A DNA stretch of 41,316 nt, taken from positions 1-41,316 of IMG/VR virus record IMGVR_UViG_3300021138_000063. The stretch is one strand, 5' to 3'. Shown piece by piece: positions 14,007 through 23,119 of this stretch. Source of the DNA: a virus. The position numbers and the translations under genes were made by a program. Numbering within the stretch: the first letter of the stretch is position 1; each line of letters begins with the position of its first letter. Under the pieces are notes generated by a model, which was not told the origin of the DNA, did no database searches, and was given only the letters and a program-made list of their open reading frames with translations.

Positions 14007-15907
14007 GATGAAACTCCAGTAGCAACTCCATTAGCAGCGTCTTGAGCAGCCTTAACGTTTGCAGCCTTTGTTCCTTTTGTATATGCATTTTTTGCCACAT
14101 CAAAGCCGAGAGCAGGGATTCTAGAGAACGTAATACTTACAACGCTTAGAATAGGCACCATTCTGGCATCAAAGATTACGTGGTTAACACTAAAGCTTGC
14201 CATAGATCCGTAGTATCGCATATTGTCGTTAAGCCATAGCCAACAAGGCACAGCCGTAGTGTAACCAAAGTCTGAGCTATCTCCGCCATAGTTTGAGTTA
14301 AACAGTAAAGGGTTAGAGTCTGGATCTCCATTAAGTACTCTATATAAGAACTCAATATCGTATTCAGTACCTCTATACGCTAAACCTGAACGCTCTTCTG
14401 TCCTAAGCTCTCTTCCGTAAACTGCAGACTCAGAAAGATCATTAGCTGGGTTGTAGTTAAGCAAGTAACGCATATCAGGGATACGGTTAATATAGATCTC
14501 AAAGCTAACCTGGGAGTTTCCAGCAAGCAACGCTGCAGAATTTTTTGGTCCCATAGTCCAGTCAATATTGTTAAGGGTAGAAGTTTGATACATAAAGCTT
14601 GTAGGGTTATACATAAACCTAAAGCCCCATTGATTTACGGTACCTAAAGTCTTACCCTTACCTGGGCTAATCTTGTTTAAAATTTGAGCGCCGTTACTAT
14701 CTTGGAATAGTCGGCCCCTTTCAAAAGAAGTCCCAGAATCAAAAAGACCTGCTAATGCATTAGGGTTGTTTACAGTCCAGCCATTGTTGTTAGCAACTCT
14801 TTGGGCATACTGAGTATCTCTAGCAAACTTATGAGGAGGAGGGTTCCACCTAACATCTCCTGATGGGGGATTATAGGTAACTGCAACGTTTTTATTATCT
14901 CCGCCAGCAGGTGGTGGGGTTGTACCCCCGCCTCCGCTACCTCCGCCTCCACCAGGAGGTTTTGGACCAACTTGATTGTGCGGATCTGCGCAATTTGCTC
15001 TGGTGTAGTTAAGGAATCCTGTTACAAGTGCTTTATATTTACTACCGTCTTTGTCGGTAATAAGTCCGCCTACCTTTGTAGGCTTACCACTTACTGTGCA
15101 CTCGTATTCTTGATAGACAACTGTTTTTACGCCAGCTAAGTTGTTATTTGGAGCTTTATATACTCCGTGCCATTTCTGGTTGCAGTAATCCCATACATAG
15201 TCTCCTGGAATTGGGGAGGTATATCCCGAAGGCGTAGAGCTAATAACATCTAAAAATGATTGAGGAACATGCGGGGTTACTGGAACCTTCTGACCTTTTG
15301 GAATAGGGGTACCTAAAACTGTAGGGTTAACGTTTAACAATGCCACGTTTGATGATGAAATAGAGTAGGTGACGTTATCGCCATTTAAACCATTAGCATT
15401 GATAGTTCCGCTTAAAGTAAATGGGGTAGTTGAGCTGGCCACATATGCTTTAGGGCTAATAGTAAACCAGAAAGTATCCCCAACGCCTTGGTGTGAGATA
15501 TTAGGTCCGGCAGCAAAAGCGTTGTGGTCGGTGTTGACTTTACCCAGGGTAAATCCAGATACGCTTGTGGCATTGTGCACAGTAACGTAGCTATTTGTCA
15601 ACCAGTAGTATGTACCACCAAATAGTTGATAGAATCTAATTCTATACTGGACTTGATATCCAATAGGAAGAGTAAAGGTTGTAGCAGCAGGCGCAGTTTT
15701 ACTTGTAGCTTTTGTGCTAGATTCTCTATACAAGCAATAAAATGATGGAGGTTGTGTTGCCAAATCTGTCAAGTTATTTAAAGCAGTGGTATATACGCCA
15801 GCATGAGTAGTATTGTCTGCAGTAGGTTGATCAAGATTAATATCTATATAGCTCCAGTTCATCCAAGCTTCTATAGTGTAAAAATACTGGTAGGTAGGTG
15901 TAGGCAT
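14003..15907 (-). CDS. Large tail protein, tube-initiator-like C-terminus with Ig-like N-terminus
   Basis: A 634-residue protein made of three parts. Residues about 1-310 are strand-rich with Thr/Ser/Asn bias and include a bacterial Ig-like stretch (FTLSGTINANGLNGDNVTYSISSSN). A Gly/Pro linker (GGGGGSGGGGTTPPP) follows near residue 320. The C-terminal 250 residues (WGFRFMYNPTSFMYQTS, then LSVVSITFSRIPALGF) resemble proteins encoded just before the LysM gene in other actinobacterial myophages, probably linking tube to hub as T4 gp48/gp54 do. The start shares a base with the upstream TAA (TAATG). The N-terminal half could decorate the tail or bind the host; that is inference. Confidence 0.65.
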   Translation of the reverse strand: MPTPTYQYFYTIEAWMNWSYIDINLDQPTADNTTHAGVYTTALNNLTDLATQPPSFYCLYRESSTKATSKTAPAATTFTLPIGYQVQYRIRFYQLFGGTYYWLTNSYVTVHNATSVSGFTLGKVNTDHNAFAAGPNISHQGVGDTFWFTISPKAYVASSTTPFTLSGTINANGLNGDNVTYSISSSNVALLNVNPTVLGTPIPKGQKVPVTPHVPQSFLDVISSTPSGYTSPIPGDYVWDYCNQKWHGVYKAPNNNLAGVKTVVYQEYECTVSGKPTKVGGLITDKDGSKYKALVTGFLNYTRANCADPHNQVGPKPPGGGGGSGGGGTTPPPAGGDNKNVAVTYNPPSGDVRWNPPPHKFARDTQYAQRVANNNGWTVNNPNALAGLFDSGTSFERGRLFQDSNGAQILNKISPGKGKTLGTVNQWGFRFMYNPTSFMYQTSTLNNIDWTMGPKNSAALLAGNSQVSFEIYINRIPDMRYLLNYNPANDLSESAVYGRELRTEERSGLAYRGTEYDIEFLYRVLNGDPDSNPLLFNSNYGGDSSDFGYTTAVPCWLWLNDNMRYYGSMASFSVNHVIFDARMVPILSVVSITFSRIPALGFDVAKNAYTKGTKAANVKAAQDAANGVATGVSS

Positions 15908-18786
15908 TAGAGGGCGCTCGCAATCTTATCTAGAACTCCCTTAGAAGTTAATCTCTGTGACACGGCTCTAACTAACCTTTCAGTTTCTTCAATGCTTCCT
16001 TGAGCGATATGAACATTCATATCCAGCTTAATTGTAACATTAGACCTTGCGTTAAACGTTGCGCTACTTCCTGACGAGGAGTGCACAGATGGTGCATCCG
16101 GAGTAGTGCTAATGCCTAAACCTTCTGGGCCTCCACCTTGTCCAATATCGTGGGCAGCAGTCTGAGCTTCTTTAAGGTACTTGACAAAAGAACCGCTTGT
16201 GTAGGTAGACCAAGGATTAAAGTTACGTCCTTTGCTACTAATGGTATATCCAGCAGCAGCGTTAAAGCTAGGGTTACGAAGGCGAGAGCCGTCTCTATAA
16301 GGTTCGCTATATGCCTTCCAATCTTTAAGAGAACGAACCTGGAATAAACCATAGCTTGGACCCCACTTAGCATCTTGCAACTCTACATCGCCTACTGCTC
16401 CAGGACGTCCACTAGACTCTGCTAAAGTAATAGCAAAAGCTGTTTGCAAAGCTTTACCCGAGAATCCTTTAGCACTAAGGGTTCTCATTAACCCATCTTT
16501 ACCACCAGGAATCATCTTTTCATCCACCTGTGGTCCAGAAATACCGGCCATAATATCTGCAGCCTTGCTTGCTCCGACCTTCGTAACAAGATCAGAGTAT
16601 GTCATTGCCTTACCAGTAATTGAGTTGCTTAATAGAGACGAAATATCTGTAGATGCGTATTGACCAAGATTAGAGGTCCCATCAGTATTTAGGAAGTTAG
16701 AAAAACCATTAGATCCAGCTTGTGCTGCCTGATGTGATCCTACAGATGTACCTAGAGGTATAGTTGCTTGAGACGTACTTGCGCCAGTTAAGAAAGGCTT
16801 TGGATCAACCCTAACGCCCTTGCTATTCATAACTTCTAAGTGAAGGTGTGGACCTGTAGAGTCTCCAGCTCCAGGAGTTCCTGGCTTACCTCCAGAACGA
16901 CCAATAATTTGACCGGCTTTTACTTTTTGCTTTCTTGTAACCACAATAGCAGACAAGTGAGCATAGCGAGATGAATGATCTCCGTGGTCAATAACTACAT
17001 AATTACCCCAACCTCCACCTTGACCAACAGTAGCAACCACGCCATCTCTAATAGCATATACGGGACTTCCTTCGCTTACGCCAAAGTCAATACCGCTGTG
17101 CATACTGCGGCCACCGCCACGCTTACCAGGAACAGAAGGTGTTGGTCTCATTCCATAAGGAGAAGTAATTGGGGTAGATTTTGCTACAGGCAAGGTGTAC
17201 TTAGTAGGGGTTAGTAAACTCTTCTTACTTCCAGTACCTAAGTTACCGTGATCTGAAGAACCACCGTGAGCAGCACCCACAGCAAAGTCTTTTGCAATAG
17301 AGGCGTCTTGAGCCGCAACACCCGCTTCTTCAGCAACAACAGCTGGAGTAGCAGCTCCGCCACTAAATACTTCTTCTCCAGCAATGCCCGCTTCTTCAAC
17401 AGCTGTAGCGCCCAGCTTAAAAATGTCGCCAGGATTCTTAAGAACATTCTTAACTCCACCAAACAATCTGCCAAATAGAGATGGTGCTGCTGCTTTAAGT
17501 ACGCTCTTTTCAGCAGTCTTTGCTGCAGATTTTGCTACGTCCTCTTCTAAGACCTTGGATTCCTTACCAAACATCTTTTCTATGGACTTCATAAGCAGCT
17601 TATTATTTACGGCATTTACGCCTCCACCCAAAAGACCGCCGCCAAGTTGTGAAAGAACACTTGCAGGTCCGCTTGCTTGTGGGAATGTCTCAAGTATTCC
17701 CTTAAGCTTCATTAAACCCTTTGTAACACCTGGGAACTGTTCGGCCATCTTTGTAAGGCCTTCAGTAACGGCAGCAGAAGCGTTAGTTGCAGTATCGTAT
17801 CCAGATACTAACCCCTCTTGGGTAGCTCCAAGAAGTTTATTCTGAGCTGAGTTATTTCTAAAGTTAGCGGCAAAAGGATTGTCTTTGCCCATTCCACCCA
17901 TAATACCTAGGGTGGTATTAACATTGCTAAGATCTGATGCTGCTAAATTTGAGCCCTTTTTAGCACGAAGAACCATAGCATCTTGCAACACTGACATGAG
18001 TTGCTGATTGCCGCCTGCCAAAGCGCTTAAGCTTTCATAGCCGGTAGAGTTCTGGTTCATAAAGGTGCCCATAGCATCGCTGGCGTTCTTTACGTGCTTA
18101 CCCAAACGGTTATAGATAGCATTGATAATCGTTGTTGGGTTTTGCAAATCACCGTTAGCATCACGGATATCGCTACGCTTAATACCGCCACGAATCATAT
18201 TCATGCCGTTAATGCCGGCAAAAGCGCCAGCAGCTTGCTCGTTGCTCATTCCGGTCATGGCACTTAAGCCACCGACCTGACCCATAATTCTTTGAGAGGT
18301 TGCTGTGTTGGCCGCATAACCTTGGGAGGCAAGGGCAGCTTGAGCCATAACTGGGCTCATAGCACTTGTGGCTCCGCCGCCTGCCTGCTTGTTAGCCATA
18401 GCAATTGCTTGGTTAACACTCATGCCTGAGTAACCGGCATAGGTAGCTGCACCCATATACTGGGTGACAGCTGAGCCCACACTTGGTGCGGCCTGCATCA
18501 ACGCAGCACCGCCTGTAACAACGCCCATACCTAACGCACTGGCTGCAGACTTAGCAAAAGATCCTAAGCCAAGTTTGCTACCGCCGCCGCCATTATCGTT
18601 AATGGAGTTGGCAACCTTCTTTGCGTCTTCGCCTGCTTTGCCCATGAGGGAAGCAATCTTTTCAGCAATAGTCTCTACTTTTTCAAATAGCTTTAGGAAA
18701 GAGTCTTCAAACTCCTCATATTGCTTTTCTTTAATAGCAAAGTCGCCAAGACCGCCCTCTTGATCTTCTGGGCTAAACAGGTTCAT
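15907..18786 (-). CDS. Tape measure protein with M23 peptidase and lysozyme-like domains
   Basis: A 959-residue tape measure. Residues 1-510 are Ala/Gly/Met-rich and helical, with many GG and AAG segments, as in tail length rulers. An M23 zinc endopeptidase follows at about 535-665: H563-x3-D567, H610, and H647-x-H649 in GPHLHLE. A lytic-transglycosylase or lysozyme-like domain lies at about 765-875, with the candidate catalytic glutamate E790 (ITLAESSGRPG) and GPSYGLFQV at 809-817. Both should cut peptidoglycan during DNA injection. AAGGCGGTG precedes the ATG. The C-terminal 50 residues include a coiled-coil-like stretch. If about 0.15 nm per residue applies, the tail would be roughly 140 nm. 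Confidence 0.9.
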   Translation of the reverse strand: MNLFSPEDQEGGLGDFAIKEKQYEEFEDSFLKLFEKVETIAEKIASLMGKAGEDAKKVANSINDNGGGGSKLGLGSFAKSAASALGMGVVTGGAALMQAAPSVGSAVTQYMGAATYAGYSGMSVNQAIAMANKQAGGGATSAMSPVMAQAALASQGYAANTATSQRIMGQVGGLSAMTGMSNEQAAGAFAGINGMNMIRGGIKRSDIRDANGDLQNPTTIINAIYNRLGKHVKNASDAMGTFMNQNSTGYESLSALAGGNQQLMSVLQDAMVLRAKKGSNLAASDLSNVNTTLGIMGGMGKDNPFAANFRNNSAQNKLLGATQEGLVSGYDTATNASAAVTEGLTKMAEQFPGVTKGLMKLKGILETFPQASGPASVLSQLGGGLLGGGVNAVNNKLLMKSIEKMFGKESKVLEEDVAKSAAKTAEKSVLKAAAPSLFGRLFGGVKNVLKNPGDIFKLGATAVEEAGIAGEEVFSGGAATPAVVAEEAGVAAQDASIAKDFAVGAAHGGSSDHGNLGTGSKKSLLTPTKYTLPVAKSTPITSPYGMRPTPSVPGKRGGGRSMHSGIDFGVSEGSPVYAIRDGVVATVGQGGGWGNYVVIDHGDHSSRYAHLSAIVVTRKQKVKAGQIIGRSGGKPGTPGAGDSTGPHLHLEVMNSKGVRVDPKPFLTGASTSQATIPLGTSVGSHQAAQAGSNGFSNFLNTDGTSNLGQYASTDISSLLSNSITGKAMTYSDLVTKVGASKAADIMAGISGPQVDEKMIPGGKDGLMRTLSAKGFSGKALQTAFAITLAESSGRPGAVGDVELQDAKWGPSYGLFQVRSLKDWKAYSEPYRDGSRLRNPSFNAAAGYTISSKGRNFNPWSTYTSGSFVKYLKEAQTAAHDIGQGGGPEGLGISTTPDAPSVHSSSGSSATFNARSNVTIKLDMNVHIAQGSIEETERLVRAVSQRLTSKGVLDKIASAL

Positions 18787-18789
18787 ACA

Positions 18790-18930
18790 TCACCGCCTTA
18801 TACGATCAATAGCTTTATTTATCCAGTTTATTCGTTCCCTAAAAGAAAGGGTACGAATCTCGTTGTAAGTCCATCCTGGATATTGAAGCGATAAAGCTTC
18901 ATAGACATCCATGAGGGACTCATAGTCCAT
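18790..18930 (-). CDS. 46-residue second reading frame of the tail assembly chaperone
   Basis: A frame from ATG 18930-18928 to TGA 18792-18790, beginning MDYESLMDVYEALSLQYPG and ending in a basic AIDRIRR. It starts one base after the TGA of the chaperone gene and ends three bases before the tape measure start, filling the gap. A frameshifted extension of the chaperone is expected at this spot in tailed phages. The ATG has no good ribosome site. It is therefore more likely reached by a +1 slip at UUU-CGG-UGA (18940-18932) than translated alone, giving a fused product of about 320 residues. Re-initiation is the alternative. Confidence 0.7.
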   Translation of the reverse strand: MDYESLMDVYEALSLQYPGWTYNEIRTLSFRERINWINKAIDRIRR

Positions 18931-18931
18931 T

Positions 18932-19756
18932 TCACCGAAAGATATCCGCCAGGGTTAGTGGCAGCTTTACCTCCTGATTACAAGAGGTACATTCCTTAGT
19001 TAGTTTGTCGAGTTGTGGGCCTGGGTTGCGGTCTGATATCTGTTCTAAAATTTCTCTACGATCTTTTAGGCTAAGGTTCCTTACCTCATCTGTGGTAAGT
19101 ACCGGCCTGCCATTAATAGAGATAATGCAATGCTTGAGGAGAATTGTATCCAACTCAGCACTAGTTTTTGAGGTTGAAGCCACAATGGCTTTTTGAGCAG
19201 AACCCTTAGGCAAGGAGATAACTACTTCTCCGGCCTTACAAGTCATGCTGAATTCCAAAGGACTTTCAAGCTTCTTTAAAGGAACGTCTTGCTCAAGATC
19301 AATTTCAAAAACCTGCTCTTCACCACATTTTGGGCATGCGCCTGGCCCAAGCTTGATTACAGAACCGAAGGTCTTATTTCTAATCTCTAAAAGAATAAGC
19401 TCCCTATCAGCAGCATAGAGCTGATCTAGCAAGCCAGGGGTGGCCGCTTCGTCACCGATCTTTACTGTAGCTCGTTCTAAAATTTCCATAAGAGACTTTC
19501 CAGGATCTGAGATCCTAGCTAAAGCCTCTTCATCTGCCCCATTAAGTTCTCTAACCTCAACGGAGTCTATAGTCATTCCGGTAAACGGATCTACTATTCC
19601 AATCATGAGGTTAACTTTTGGGTTAGGAGGAGGGGCCATCTTAGTAGACGGCCTCTTCTCCTCAACCTGTTCCGATTGATTTAAAGCCTCCTGAACTAGC
19701 CTGTTAGCTAGCTCAGGATTGGCTTCCGCATTTATAGTCTTTGTATCTGTAGCCAT
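18932..19756 (-). CDS. Tail assembly chaperone-like protein with zinc ribbon
   Basis: A 274-residue soluble protein between tube and tape measure, the standard place of the tail assembly chaperone. It has an acidic N-terminal half, then a split four-Cys zinc ribbon: CPKCG near residue 140 and CTSC near residue 259. This resembles baseplate/tail chaperone proteins of T4-like phages that contain a zinc ribbon. It would coat the tape measure before the tube polymerises. AAAGGG lies about nine bases before the ATG. The stop is preceded by UUU-CGG, a candidate +1 slip site leading into the next frame. Confidence 0.75.
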   Translation of the reverse strand: MATDTKTINAEANPELANRLVQEALNQSEQVEEKRPSTKMAPPPNPKVNLMIGIVDPFTGMTIDSVEVRELNGADEEALARISDPGKSLMEILERATVKIGDEAATPGLLDQLYAADRELILLEIRNKTFGSVIKLGPGACPKCGEEQVFEIDLEQDVPLKKLESPLEFSMTCKAGEVVISLPKGSAQKAIVASTSKTSAELDTILLKHCIISINGRPVLTTDEVRNLSLKDRREILEQISDRNPGPQLDKLTKECTSCNQEVKLPLTLADIFR

Positions 19757-19781
19757 TTTGTTTACCCTTTAGTTAGATTGT

Positions 19782-20414
19782 TTAGCGAGTGATTTCTGGA
19801 GCTGTGGTTGCCAAGCTTGGAGCATAAGATACTTCAAAGCCTTCATGAACCAAAGTCATCTCTTCCACCATAAGTGTGTTAGAGCCTGCATCAAGGTTGC
19901 TGTAAGCAAGTGATGTAATCCAGGCATTGTATACCTTGAAACGAAGTGAAGTGTGCTGGGTTGAGCCGCCAAGAACAGCTTGAGTTCCACTCTGACCTGT
20001 TGAGGCTCCTACGTTAGGGTGTGATAGGACCTGAATGTCCAAATCAACACGGAACTCAGAACCAACATCGTTTGTTCCAGCTGTAAGGGTTGGGGTCAAG
20101 ACTGAGAACAGACGTGACATCCAATCCCAGCTACCTGACTGACCGATCATTGAACCACGGGTAAGCGTGATTGGGGTAAATGCGGTCTGACCAGGAATCT
20201 GGTGAACGTTGGTGTTGAAGCCACCTTCACGGTATGCGATTGTTTCTGTGGCGATGCTTAGACCGGAAACAGAGACAAATCCCATAGTTCCAAAGATTCC
20301 GCTACTTGATGAGCTTAGCTTGCCAGCCGGATCGCCTGGTGAGCTAAATGTCACAAGAAACTTAAAATTACGGATTGGATCTGTCTGAACCGTAGATAGT
20401 GAGTATGCTGTCAT
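19782..20414 (-). CDS. Tail tube protein (gp19-like)
   Basis: A 210-residue tube protein that stacks in hexameric rings inside the sheath. DPIRNFKFLVTF at the N-terminus, GFVSVSGLSIATETIAYREGG and the C-terminal VYNAWITSLAYSNLDAGSNTLMVEEMTLVHEGFEV match the T4 gp19 / phage tail tube family, including the strand-rich I-T-S-L-x-Y-S-x-L-D-A stretch. It directly follows the sheath gene with 14 bases between, as expected. AAGGAG precedes the ATG. Confidence 0.95.
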   Translation of the reverse strand: MTAYSLSTVQTDPIRNFKFLVTFSSPGDPAGKLSSSSSGIFGTMGFVSVSGLSIATETIAYREGGFNTNVHQIPGQTAFTPITLTRGSMIGQSGSWDWMSRLFSVLTPTLTAGTNDVGSEFRVDLDIQVLSHPNVGASTGQSGTQAVLGGSTQHTSLRFKVYNAWITSLAYSNLDAGSNTLMVEEMTLVHEGFEVSYAPSLATTAPEITR

Positions 20415-20428
20415 TTTCTATATTCTCC

Positions 20429-22189
20429 TTACGCTGTTGCGCTTCCGGTTAGTTGTGACAACTTGACCACAACAAACTCTGCTGGATATTCGAGTGCAAC
20501 GCCTACTTCAATATTTACATAGCCATTTTGGATGGAAGTAAATGAGTTGATAGTAGAGTCACAGATTACATAGTAAGCCTGCGAGGAATTTGTTCCACGC
20601 AAACCACCTTGCTGCCAATAAGTAAGCAAGAAGCCACCGATAGCAGACTTGAGCTGAGTCCAAAGATTAGCATCGTTGTTCTCGAAGACAGCAAACTGTG
20701 AAAGCTGTGCGATCTGCTTTTCGATGTAAATCAATGAGCGGCGTAGGTTGATATAGCGGTTGCCTGGGTTATTAGTAAGAGTACGACCACCCATAATAAC
20801 AATACCTGCACCTGGGACGTTGCGGATAGTGTTGACAGGGTTGATAGATGAGTTGAGGCTGTTCAGGTCAGCATTTGTAAACTGGTACTCTGTAGAGAGT
20901 GCGTTTGCGAGCTGGTTCTGAAGACCTGCTGGAGTCTTCTGAGGTCCACGGAGGATATCGGTTGCAATGTATTGTCCTACAACCATTCCGCCTGGAGCCT
21001 GTAGAGAAGTAGTTCCCTGAGACTTAGTTGCGTCTGGGACGTAAACCCATGGCCAGTATGCGGCTGCAAGGTTTCCGTAGTTACCGCCAATGTCAGCAAC
21101 AGTGTTAACAATCTGGTTCTGAGCAGCTGTAGCTGAACCAAGTCCAGATGGGGTATCAACGACTGCAAATGCATCTGTGCGTGTAGATGCATAGCTGATT
21201 GCATCAGCGTGCATTTGAGCAGCAGCTGATGCTGTGCTTGCATATGAAGCATCTGGAGCATAAAGAACCAAAGAGCTTCCTACGCTGTCAAAGTTAGTCC
21301 ATGCTGTCTTGTAAGCAGCGGTGTTAGGTGTTGAACCGTCTGTGCCGCCTGCAAGAGTAACTGCTGCGCCACCTGTGTATGGGAACTTAGCATTGTTAAT
21401 GTTTGATACTACACCCAAGGTAGCAGAAGTAGCATTGACAATTGAAGCAATATAGTTAGGGTCTGAAGCATTCATGCTGAGATCAGTAAACTGCTCTACA
21501 ACAGCGGTACTTGTGTTTCCGTTAACTGTCACATTCTGAGTTACAGTGATACCAAAACGGTTTGAAGTTCCGCCAGGAACAATCTGAACCTGGTAGTTCT
21601 GTGACCATGCGCCTGCGTTATCAGCAGTTAAAGTAAAGCAAACGCCTGGAGTTACAGTAGCTGTGGCAGAAGCGCCGGTTACTGCTGTACCTGTTGCAGC
21701 GTTTGTAACTGTGAAGCTAGTGGTTGTTGGAACTGTTCCAATTAGCACACCGCTCAAGTTAAACGCAGTGGTGCTAAGACCAGTAATGCTTACAGTCTGT
21801 CCCACAGAGAATCCGTGAGCAGTTGAAGTTGTGAAGGATACTACGCCGCCTGCAGCAGATGCCGCAGTAACGGTTGCTGTAAGGGTTGTAGATCCGTCAG
21901 TAAACGATGCAGAACCGGCTGTTGCGCCTGTTCCTAGAACACGGTTTACATAAAGGTTACGGCCACCATTTGAGAAGTAGTGATACGCAGCCCATGTTGT
22001 TGGGTAGGAGTTGTTTAATCCACCATAAATATTTTGGAAGTCACGCCAGGTTCCACAAAGTGTTGGAACAACTGGACCCTGTGGTAGGGTACCTGAGAAA
22101 GCACCACACGCAGCACTGAAGTCTGTTGGTGTAATAGCTTGCTGTAATGCGACTTCTTGGATATACACTCCGGGACGTTGGTATGTCAT
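20429..22189 (-). CDS. Tail sheath protein
   Basis: A 586-residue contractile sheath protein. The N-terminus MTYQRPGVYIQEV is the sheath signature, and the C-terminal third (VPGAGIVIMGGRTL, then RYINLRRSLIYIEKQIAQLSQFAVFENND) matches the conserved core that forms the sheath mesh. Residues about 110-180 look like an inserted strand-rich domain (VSFTTSTAHGFSVGQTVSITG) that would project from the tail surface, similar to one in the J protein here. The ribosome site is AAGGAG. The presence of sheath defines a myovirus. Confidence 0.97.
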   Translation of the reverse strand: MTYQRPGVYIQEVALQQAITPTDFSAACGAFSGTLPQGPVVPTLCGTWRDFQNIYGGLNNSYPTTWAAYHYFSNGGRNLYVNRVLGTGATAGSASFTDGSTTLTATVTAASAAGGVVSFTTSTAHGFSVGQTVSITGLSTTAFNLSGVLIGTVPTTTSFTVTNAATGTAVTGASATATVTPGVCFTLTADNAGAWSQNYQVQIVPGGTSNRFGITVTQNVTVNGNTSTAVVEQFTDLSMNASDPNYIASIVNATSATLGVVSNINNAKFPYTGGAAVTLAGGTDGSTPNTAAYKTAWTNFDSVGSSLVLYAPDASYASTASAAAQMHADAISYASTRTDAFAVVDTPSGLGSATAAQNQIVNTVADIGGNYGNLAAAYWPWVYVPDATKSQGTTSLQAPGGMVVGQYIATDILRGPQKTPAGLQNQLANALSTEYQFTNADLNSLNSSINPVNTIRNVPGAGIVIMGGRTLTNNPGNRYINLRRSLIYIEKQIAQLSQFAVFENNDANLWTQLKSAIGGFLLTYWQQGGLRGTNSSQAYYVICDSTINSFTSIQNGYVNIEVGVALEYPAEFVVVKLSQLTGSATA

Positions 22190-22251
22190 TTGAGGTTTCT
22201 CCTTAAGAGATTAGGTTGTTAGAAAGGGTTAGGAATAGTAGGCTGGGTAGT

Positions 22252-22851
22252 TTACGAGGTAAAGGTTGATGTCTGAGTTGTGAACGTGATGTGTGGGTTG
22301 TGTAGTACTTCGTACATTTGGTCTAGCGAATTCTCAAAGATCTCTGCGCTAATGCGAAGATTAAAGACGTTACTAAACAGGCGCTTATCCTGCTCAGTGC
22401 TATCTCTCTTTGAGAACCCTAATACATCAAGACGACGAACAGTGTTGTCTTGAGGTACGTGTAGCTGGCCAAATCTAAGGGGTAGTCTACCAAAGGAAAG
22501 CAAAGATGCGATGATCTGGCGATCATGGCGGGGCTGACGAGCCCAGGTGCTTACCTGGTAGATGAGGTCTACTGGGATAGGGTATCCAGTATTGTATTGA
22601 GTGTTTGGGTCTAGGGTAACCCCAGTATCAGGCAGATAGCTGATTGGGATGTAACCACGGTGGGCACGAGAAGTATCTTCTCTGATCCCTACAAGATCCA
22701 CAGTAATATATGGGTAAGACTGCTGACGGAGTTCCTTATCAGGTTGTCCATAGTAGACAGCTACAGGGCGTGAGGTATTGCCGCCATCTGAAACGGTAAT
22801 CCCAGACAGTAGGCTCTTTAGAGCAGCGTCTTCATTTAAAATAAAAGGCAT
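22252..22851 (-). CDS. Probable tail completion or terminator protein
   Basis: A 199-residue protein just upstream of the sheath gene, where tail terminator and neck proteins are usually encoded. It begins MPFILNEDAALKSLL and has SYPYITVDLVGIREDTSRAHRGYI. I see no decisive motif. The mixed alpha/beta pattern with a YPYITVDL strand fits tail terminator-type folds (T4 gp15-like). Its ATG lies one base after the upstream TAA. The gap of 62 bases between its stop and the sheath start holds only the sheath ribosome site. Confidence 0.65.
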   Translation of the reverse strand: MPFILNEDAALKSLLSGITVSDGGNTSRPVAVYYGQPDKELRQQSYPYITVDLVGIREDTSRAHRGYIPISYLPDTGVTLDPNTQYNTGYPIPVDLIYQVSTWARQPRHDRQIIASLLSFGRLPLRFGQLHVPQDNTVRRLDVLGFSKRDSTEQDKRLFSNVFNLRISAEIFENSLDQMYEVLHNPHITFTTQTSTFTS

Positions 22852-22852
22852 C

Positions 22853-23119
22853 TTAGCTCCCCATCATAAAAGTGCGCATGGCAGGATTTGGGGGAGTATC
22901 TTGAGTTCCATACTCCAGAGTAAGGATCTGATCCTCTAGGTGCTCTGGGTAGGTAATCTTATGTTGCTTACCGTCATGCTTGAGGGAAACCTGGGAGACG
23001 ATGTGCGAAGGCCAACCATAGTCAGATAGATGGCTGCGAAGTTTATTGGTGTAAGCAGGAGTAACTGATTTCTCTACACGCCTAATTGAGTCTTTAAAGA
23101 TAGATGAGAATTTAGCCAC
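22853..23119 (-). CDS. Small neck-region protein, GTG start
   Basis: An 88-residue protein starting MAKFSSIFKDSIRRVEKS from a GTG at 23119. It overlaps the preceding mini-gene by eight bases. It is basic in its first half and contains GWPSHIVSQVSLKHDG and a strand-like ITYPEHLEDQILTLEYG. It ends PNPAMRTFMMGS, a tail often seen in short head-tail connector proteins of actinophages, but I cannot name the family. It is likely a virion neck component by position. Confidence 0.65.
   Translation of the reverse strand: MAKFSSIFKDSIRRVEKSVTPAYTNKLRSHLSDYGWPSHIVSQVSLKHDGKQHKITYPEHLEDQILTLEYGTQDTPPNPAMRTFMMGS

Noticed and set aside
17384-17845. Plus-strand frame of 153 codons
   Set aside because: It lies opposite the tape measure gene, has no ribosome site and no recognisable protein features; it results from the biased composition of the minus-strand gene.
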